A stretch of DNA of 8,633 bases from Hyphomicrobiaceae bacterium. Lineage in GTDB: Bacteria; Pseudomonadota; Alphaproteobacteria; Rhizobiales; JAKIUO01. This document shows, piece after piece, positions 5,341 through 8,633 of this stretch. Where the stretch lies: NCBI GenBank assembly GCA_021647535.1, contig JAKIUO010000125.1, positions 1 to 8,633 on the forward strand. The letters are read 5' to 3'. The translations under genes and the position numbers were made by a program. Position 1 is the stretch's first letter. Each line of letters begins with the position of its first letter. Below the pieces are notes generated by a model that saw nothing but the letters and a program-made list of their open reading frames with translations, was not told the origin of the DNA and made no database searches.

Positions 5341-6639
5341 TTATAGGGATTCGATGCGAATCATCTGGGTGTTATCATCCGCATGACCATCACTCTTAAT
5401 ATTCTCAAGAGCCTTGCGAACAGCGCTTTCTGTGGTTTCATGGGTGATCAGCACCACCGGCATCAGGGTCTTATCTGTCGCACTCGTACCTTTTTGCACA
5501 ATGCTTTGCAAAGATATGCCCTGCTCGGCCATGCGGGCCGCAACCGAGGCGATGGCGCCGGGATGATCCTTGACCTGTAGACGGATATAATAGCCCCCTT
5601 CATGACGACGCATTTTCGCCCGTTGGTAAGGTTTCAACTCGCTCGCCTTTGTCAACAAAGGCGGCAGCAAGATGCCCCGTGCAATATCGACAACATCACT
5701 GAGCACAGCCGAAGCGGTTGGCCCCGCGCCGGCACCTGGCCCGACCAGCATGATCTTGTTGACAAAATCGCCATCCACGGCCACGCAATTGGTGACGCCA
5801 GCCACTTCGGCAATGGCTGTGTGCTTTGGCACCATGGTAGGATGGACGCGCTGTTCGATGCCTGTATCGGTGATCTGTGTGACGCCCAAAAGCTTGATGC
5901 GATAGCCAAGCTCATCGGCGGCTTCAATGTCCTCAATCTTGATATTTTCAATACCCTCAAGATAGATTTCATCAAAAGCAACCTGCGTCCCAAAGGCCAG
6001 CGAGGTCAAAAGGGCCAGCTTGTGCGCCGTGTCATGACCACCAATATCAAAGGTCGGATCCGCTTCGGCATAACCCGCTTCTTGCGCTTCCTTCAAAACC
6101 ACATCAAAGGCCAGGCCCTCTTCCTGCATCTTGGTCAAGATATAGTTGCAGGTGCCATTCATAATACCATAGACCCGCGTAATATCATTGCCCAACAGAC
6201 CTTCACGCATGGTCTTGATGATGGGAATGCCGCCTGCCACAGCTGCCTCAAAATTAAGTGAGACTTTGTGGTCTTCGGCGAGTTGCGCCAGCTCGTTGCC
6301 ATGTTTGGCCAACAGAGCCTTGTTGGCGGTGATGACATGTTTGCCACTAGAGAGCGCCGCCTCGACGCTCGCCAGCGCTATACCGTCCGAACCGCCCATC
6401 ATCTCGATAAACACATCAATTTTATCAGACTTGGCAAGCTCAAGCGCATCACCAAACCAGTCATATGTGGAAAGATCGACACCCCGGTCAAGATCACGAT
6501 CAAGATCACAGACGGCTTTCAGCTCAATGACCCGGTCCGTTTGACGCGTCAGCTTGTCACCATGCCTTTGAAGTACCTCGACCACGCCGACACCAATCGT
6601 GCCAAGCCCTGCAATTCCAAGCCGCAAACTATTCGCCAT
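5341..6639 (-). CDS. hom: Homoserine dehydrogenase with C-terminal ACT domain
   Basis: Reduces aspartate-4-semialdehyde to homoserine with NAD(P)H, the branch step to threonine and methionine, in the cytosol. The 432 residues are normal for the stand-alone enzyme. The Rossmann motif is G11-L-G13-T-I-G16. The signature TANK (K107), NGTCNYI (161-167) and DPTFDIGGHDTAHK include the expected catalytic D203 and K207. The C-terminal ACT domain (about 350-432, YYIRLQVKDHPGAIASVAARM) is where threonine usually binds to inhibit the enzyme, so allosteric feedback is likely. A 12-base tandem duplication in the coding sequence gives DLDRDLDR at residues 45-52. The start has AGG about 9 bases upstream. 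The gene lies 72 bases after the small ORF and 43 bases before glpX, in one probable operon with alaC. Confidence 0.96.
   Translation of the reverse strand: MANSLRLGIAGLGTIGVGVVEVLQRHGDKLTRQTDRVIELKAVCDLDRDLDRGVDLSTYDWFGDALELAKSDKIDVFIEMMGGSDGIALASVEAALSSGKHVITANKALLAKHGNELAQLAEDHKVSLNFEAAVAGGIPIIKTMREGLLGNDITRVYGIMNGTCNYILTKMQEEGLAFDVVLKEAQEAGYAEADPTFDIGGHDTAHKLALLTSLAFGTQVAFDEIYLEGIENIKIEDIEAADELGYRIKLLGVTQITDTGIEQRVHPTMVPKHTAIAEVAGVTNCVAVDGDFVNKIMLVGPGAGAGPTASAVLSDVVDIARGILLPPLLTKASELKPYQRAKMRRHEGGYYIRLQVKDHPGAIASVAARMAEQGISLQSIVQKGTSATDKTLMPVVLITHETTESAVRKALENIKSDGHADDNTQMIRIESL
6485..6508 (-). repeat. 12-base tandem duplication inside hom
   Basis: Two adjacent 12-base units, differing at two bases, encode DLDR twice in a loop after the second strand of the nucleotide-binding domain. 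The reading frame is kept, and it is probably a harmless surface-loop insertion. Confidence 0.6.
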
Positions 6640-6681
6640 ATTCAGAACCTGTCCCTATTAATCGCCTACGCGGCGGGCGGA

Positions 6682-6698
6682 AAAGGGCTAGCCCCTTT
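6682..6698 (-). promoter_or_regulatory. Small hairpin between the 50-residue ORF and hom
   Basis: On the minus strand AAAGGG, a GCTAG loop and CCCTTT form a 6-bp stem followed by one more T and CC. It is too weak for a sure terminator but could reduce read-through into hom or act as an RNA-processing site. The enclosed GGGCTAGCCC is a perfect palindrome. Confidence 0.3.
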
Positions 6699-6711
6699 CA
6701 TCCCCATTTGT

Positions 6712-6864
6712 TTAAAAAAAATCGGGGTCTTGAAACCAGTCCCCAGCTCCGTCCTCATATAGCAAAGCGATAGGACAACCAAAAAGCTCCGCGAGGACAT
6801 TTTCTTCATGCCCGATACGTTGTAAAACAACACAGTGATCAGGAAAATGATTGAGATCAGCCAT
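6712..6864 (-). CDS. 50-residue acidic small protein between alaC and hom, unknown
   Basis: I do not recognise this protein. The frame begins MADLNHFPDHCVVLQRIGHE, continues with NVLAELFGCPIALLYEDGAG and ends DWFQDPDFF. It has two cysteines (11 and 30), is strongly acidic, and has no signal peptide or membrane segment; with alternating hydrophobic and acidic positions it looks like a small folded cytosolic protein rather than random sequence. It starts 9 bases after the alaC stop, so translation may be coupled; the ribosome site (GGAT about 13 bases upstream) is poor. Its stop lies 72 bases before hom. The position inside an aspartate-family and alanine operon suggests a linked role, but no function should be assumed. 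Confidence 0.6.
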   Translation of the reverse strand: MADLNHFPDHCVVLQRIGHEENVLAELFGCPIALLYEDGAGDWFQDPDFF

Positions 6865-6873
6865 TCGCACAGC

Positions 6874-8088
6874 TTATCCGTTTATTGGAATGACGTTATG
6901 CATGGTTTCATCGGCTTCGGCCAGAAATTTCCGCAAAGATCGGGCGGCTTGACGGATGCGGTGTTCATTTTCCACAAGCGATAAACGCACATAACCCTCG
7001 CCAAACTCGCCAAAGCCAACACCAGGCGAAACGGCAATATGGGCTTTTTCCATCAATATCTTGGAAAACTCTAACGATCCCAAAGGCTTGAATTTATCGG
7101 GAATAGGCGACCAGGCAAACATGGTGGCGGGCGGCGACGGGATATCCCAGCCGGAGCGCGCAAAACAGCTAACGAGGCAATCACGGCGCGATTTATAGAT
7201 CTGCCGGATGTCTTCAATGCACTTGTCAGGACCGTTCAAAGCCGCCGTTGCCGCCACCTGAATAGGCGTAAACGCACCGTAATCCAGATAGGACTTGACC
7301 CGTGCCAACGCCGCAATCAGCCGCTCATTGCCCACTGCAAAGCCCATGCGCCAACCCGGCATGGCATAGGTTTTGGAAAGCGAGGTAAATTCCACAGTAA
7401 CATCCATGGCCCCTGGCACCTGCAAAACGGAGGGCGGCGGATTATCATCAAAATAAATTTCTGAATAAGCGACATCGGACAAAATAATCAGGTCATTTTT
7501 GCGCGCATAGGCCACGACCTCGGCATAAAAATCAAGATCAGCCATCTTTGCCGTTGGATTGGACGGGTAGCTCAGGACCAGCGCAATCGGCTTGGGGATC
7601 GAGTGCTTCATGGCCTTATCAACATGGCGCAGAAAATTTTCATCCGGCTCCACCGGCAGATGACGCAGCACACCACCTGAAATAATAAAGCCAAATTCAT
7701 GGATCGGATAGGTCGGGTTGGGAGCCAGAATGACATCGCCCGGTGCCGTTATGGCCTGCGCCATATTTGCAAAGCCTTCTTTCGAGCCCAGCGTCGCCAC
7801 CACCTGCGTATCAGGATCGAGCTTGACGCCAAATCGACGCCCATAATAAGCGGCCTGCGCGCGGCGCAATCCTGGAATACCCTTGGAGGCCGAATAGCGA
7901 TTGGTCCCCGGTTTTTTTACCGTCTCAATGAGCTTGTCAACAATATGCTGGGGCGTTGGCATATCGGGATTACCCATGCCGAAATCAACAACATCCGCGC
8001 CTGACGCCCGGGTCGCCGCTTTCAGCCGGTTGACCTGCTCGAACACGTAAGGGGGTAGTCGTTTGATTTTATGAAATTCGCCTTGCAC
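6874..8088 (-). CDS. alaC: Alanine/pyruvate-type aminotransferase AlaC (class I/II, PLP)
   Basis: A pyridoxal-phosphate aminotransferase of the fold-type I family. The 404 residues match E. coli AlaC, the glutamate-pyruvate transaminase, along their length as I recall it: RLPPYVF (11-16), DFGMGNPD, GSKEGFANMA, PNPTYPIH, YPSNPTA, SLSKTYAMPGWRMGF and SPGVGFGEFGEGYVRLSL. Expected catalytic residues are all present: N177 and D205 contact the cofactor ring, K239 (SLSK) binds PLP, and R368 (YVRLS) binds the substrate carboxylate. The start is GTG, with CAGG about 7 bases upstream; the N-terminus agrees with E. coli. A promoter-like element and a hairpin lie upstream. The close relative LL-diaminopimelate aminotransferase belongs to the same superfamily and is often given as the database name; that is the main alternative. 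It heads the alaC-small ORF-hom-glpX unit. Confidence 0.93.
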   Translation of the reverse strand: MQGEFHKIKRLPPYVFEQVNRLKAATRASGADVVDFGMGNPDMPTPQHIVDKLIETVKKPGTNRYSASKGIPGLRRAQAAYYGRRFGVKLDPDTQVVATLGSKEGFANMAQAITAPGDVILAPNPTYPIHEFGFIISGGVLRHLPVEPDENFLRHVDKAMKHSIPKPIALVLSYPSNPTAKMADLDFYAEVVAYARKNDLIILSDVAYSEIYFDDNPPPSVLQVPGAMDVTVEFTSLSKTYAMPGWRMGFAVGNERLIAALARVKSYLDYGAFTPIQVAATAALNGPDKCIEDIRQIYKSRRDCLVSCFARSGWDIPSPPATMFAWSPIPDKFKPLGSLEFSKILMEKAHIAVSPGVGFGEFGEGYVRLSLVENEHRIRQAARSLRKFLAEADETMHNVIPING

Positions 8089-8125
8089 TTTGGACCTGCT
8101 TTATCTGTTTGTTGGATCGCATAAG

Positions 8126-8153
8126 CTATCAGAGCACAATATGCCCCTGATAG
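8126..8153 (-). promoter_or_regulatory. Hairpin at the start of the alaC leader
   Basis: CTATCAG and CTGATAG form perfect outer arms. The inner GGGCA/TGCT pairs continue the stem with one bulge and a TATTG loop. The dyad begins right where transcription from the promoter at 8161-8189 should start. No T-run follows, so it is not a simple terminator. It may be an operator overlapping the start site or a 5' stem that stabilises the mRNA. Confidence 0.4.
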
Positions 8154-8160
8154 CCCTTAT

Positions 8161-8189
8161 AGTATAGAAGCGAAAATTGCGCGCACCAA
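8161..8189 (-). promoter_or_regulatory. Sigma70-like promoter for the alaC operon
   Basis: Minus-strand TTGGTG (8184-8189), a 17-base spacer and TATACT (8161-8166, five of six consensus matches). The start would fall near 8154, leaving a leader of about 65 bases before the GTG. The -35 matches at only three of six positions. Confidence 0.45.
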
Positions 8190-8211
8190 GACCCAAAATA
8201 ACTACAGAAAA

Positions 8212-8439
8212 TTAACGGGCCTCAATCTCGCGCAAAGCTTCTTCGCGATGGTGTTTGCGCGCCCTGATCAATCTTTTGATAAGACGCTGACGCTCTCTGG
8301 CCGAGATTGTGCCCCGCTTCACCGGCGCAATACGCCCAATGCGACTGAGCTGATCTTCGCCTGAAGGGCTATAACTCCCCCCCGAACTACATCCACCAAG
8401 GACAAGCGCCACGAGTACAATACTTCCAAAACGTTTCAC
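8212..8439 (-). CDS. Small lipoprotein of unknown function
   Basis: The 75 residues begin MKRFGSIVLVALVLGGCSSG, a type II signal peptide with lipobox L14-G-G-C17; serine at +2 suggests sorting to the outer membrane by the E. coli rule. The mature part is about 59 residues, first Ser/Gly-rich and then strongly basic and probably helical (about 40-75, ARERQRLIKRLIRARKHH). That basic helix might contact peptidoglycan, nucleic acid or acidic lipids; this is conjecture. The start is GTG with GAGG 9 bases upstream. The gene stands alone between the partial gene on the right and the alaC promoter, with the stop 123 bases before alaC. The lipobox makes a real gene likely; no family is recognised. Confidence 0.75.
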   Translation of the reverse strand: MKRFGSIVLVALVLGGCSSGGSYSPSGEDQLSRIGRIAPVKRGTISARERQRLIKRLIRARKHHREEALREIEAR

Positions 8440-8457
8440 TGCTTACAACCTCTGTTT

Positions 8458-8480
8458 AAAGATCGGAACCCCCCCGAATC
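8458..8480 (-). terminator. Weak hairpin upstream of the lipoprotein gene
   Basis: On the minus strand GATTCGG pairs with CCGATC (one bulged T) around a G-rich loop, followed by TTTAAA. It may end the transcript of the gene entering from the right, but the stem is short and it also lies in the leader of the lipoprotein gene. The loop includes a run of seven G. Confidence 0.3.
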
Positions 8481-8562
8481 TCCGACAAGAATTTACACCA
8501 ACTTGTTACAGGCTGAAGAATAATGACTAGCAAATGATTAAAGCTGTGGTGAAATTGAGACT

Positions 8563-8633
8563 TTAGGGAAATAAAGGCAGCTGCTCAAGGCCGAGCGTTT
8601 CGTCAAGGCCGAACATCAAATTGAAATTCTGCA
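8563..8633 (-). CDS. C-terminal end of an unidentified gene (partial)
   Basis: The minus strand is open from the right edge to a TAA at 8563-8565. The last residues read NLMFGLDETLGLEQLPLFP. I chose this frame because the other minus-strand frames stop within the first 30 bases and the plus strand offers no start. No family is recognised, and an alternative frame ending EFQFDVRP cannot be fully excluded from so little sequence. Confidence 0.45.
   Translation of the reverse strand, partial: QNFNLMFGLDETLGLEQLPLFP

Noticed and set aside
5602..6261. 219-codon plus-strand ORF opposite hom
   Set aside because: Shadow of hom, with no motif and no ribosome site seen.
6640..6711. Threonine- or methionine-type attenuator leader before hom
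   Set aside because: The only tiny frame (MGMKGASPFPPAA) is not rich in Thr, Ile or Met, and no alternative terminator/antiterminator pair with a long T-run is visible.

Overview
The window looks like chromosomal DNA of an alphaproteobacterium of moderate G+C. Protein similarity suggests this: AlaC-type aminotransferase, homoserine dehydrogenase and a GlpX-family protein in one transcription direction, an arrangement I recall from that class. No exact genus can be named from the sequence. Every confident gene lies on the minus strand, so the region reads from right to left. I see no rRNA, tRNA or CRISPR array.

Right part (8633 to 4305): the last 23 codons of an unidentified gene enter from the right edge. 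Next come a 75-residue lipoprotein and a promoter-like element with a leader hairpin. These are followed by alaC, a previously unlisted 50-residue small ORF starting 9 bases after the alaC stop, hom, and a GlpX homologue. The last four genes look like one operon for amino-acid metabolism (alanine/pyruvate transamination; the committed step to threonine and methionine) with a sugar-phosphatase-like protein at its end. That last protein keeps the GlpX fold signatures but has lost several acidic active-site residues, so it is probably not an ordinary fructose-1,6-bisphosphatase.

Middle (4304 to 1720): a 341-base gap holds a plus-strand promoter-like element, small hairpins and two tiny plus-strand ORFs, one with a near-perfect Shine-Dalgarno sequence, all converging on glpX. 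Beyond it is a 747-residue YyaL/SPATA20-type thioredoxin-domain protein with an N-terminal signal peptide and a C-terminal domain resembling the N-terminal domain of DsbD, suggesting an exported redox protein.

Left part (1719 to 1): a small exported protein of unknown function, then an L,D-transpeptidase (cell-wall cross-linking) ending in a strong intrinsic terminator, and finally a damaged N-terminal piece of an IS1595-family transposase running off the left edge.

The observations most worth checking are the degenerate GlpX, the exported YyaL-DsbD fusion, the unannotated 50-residue gene between alaC and hom, and the convergent plus-strand unit at 4076-4319.
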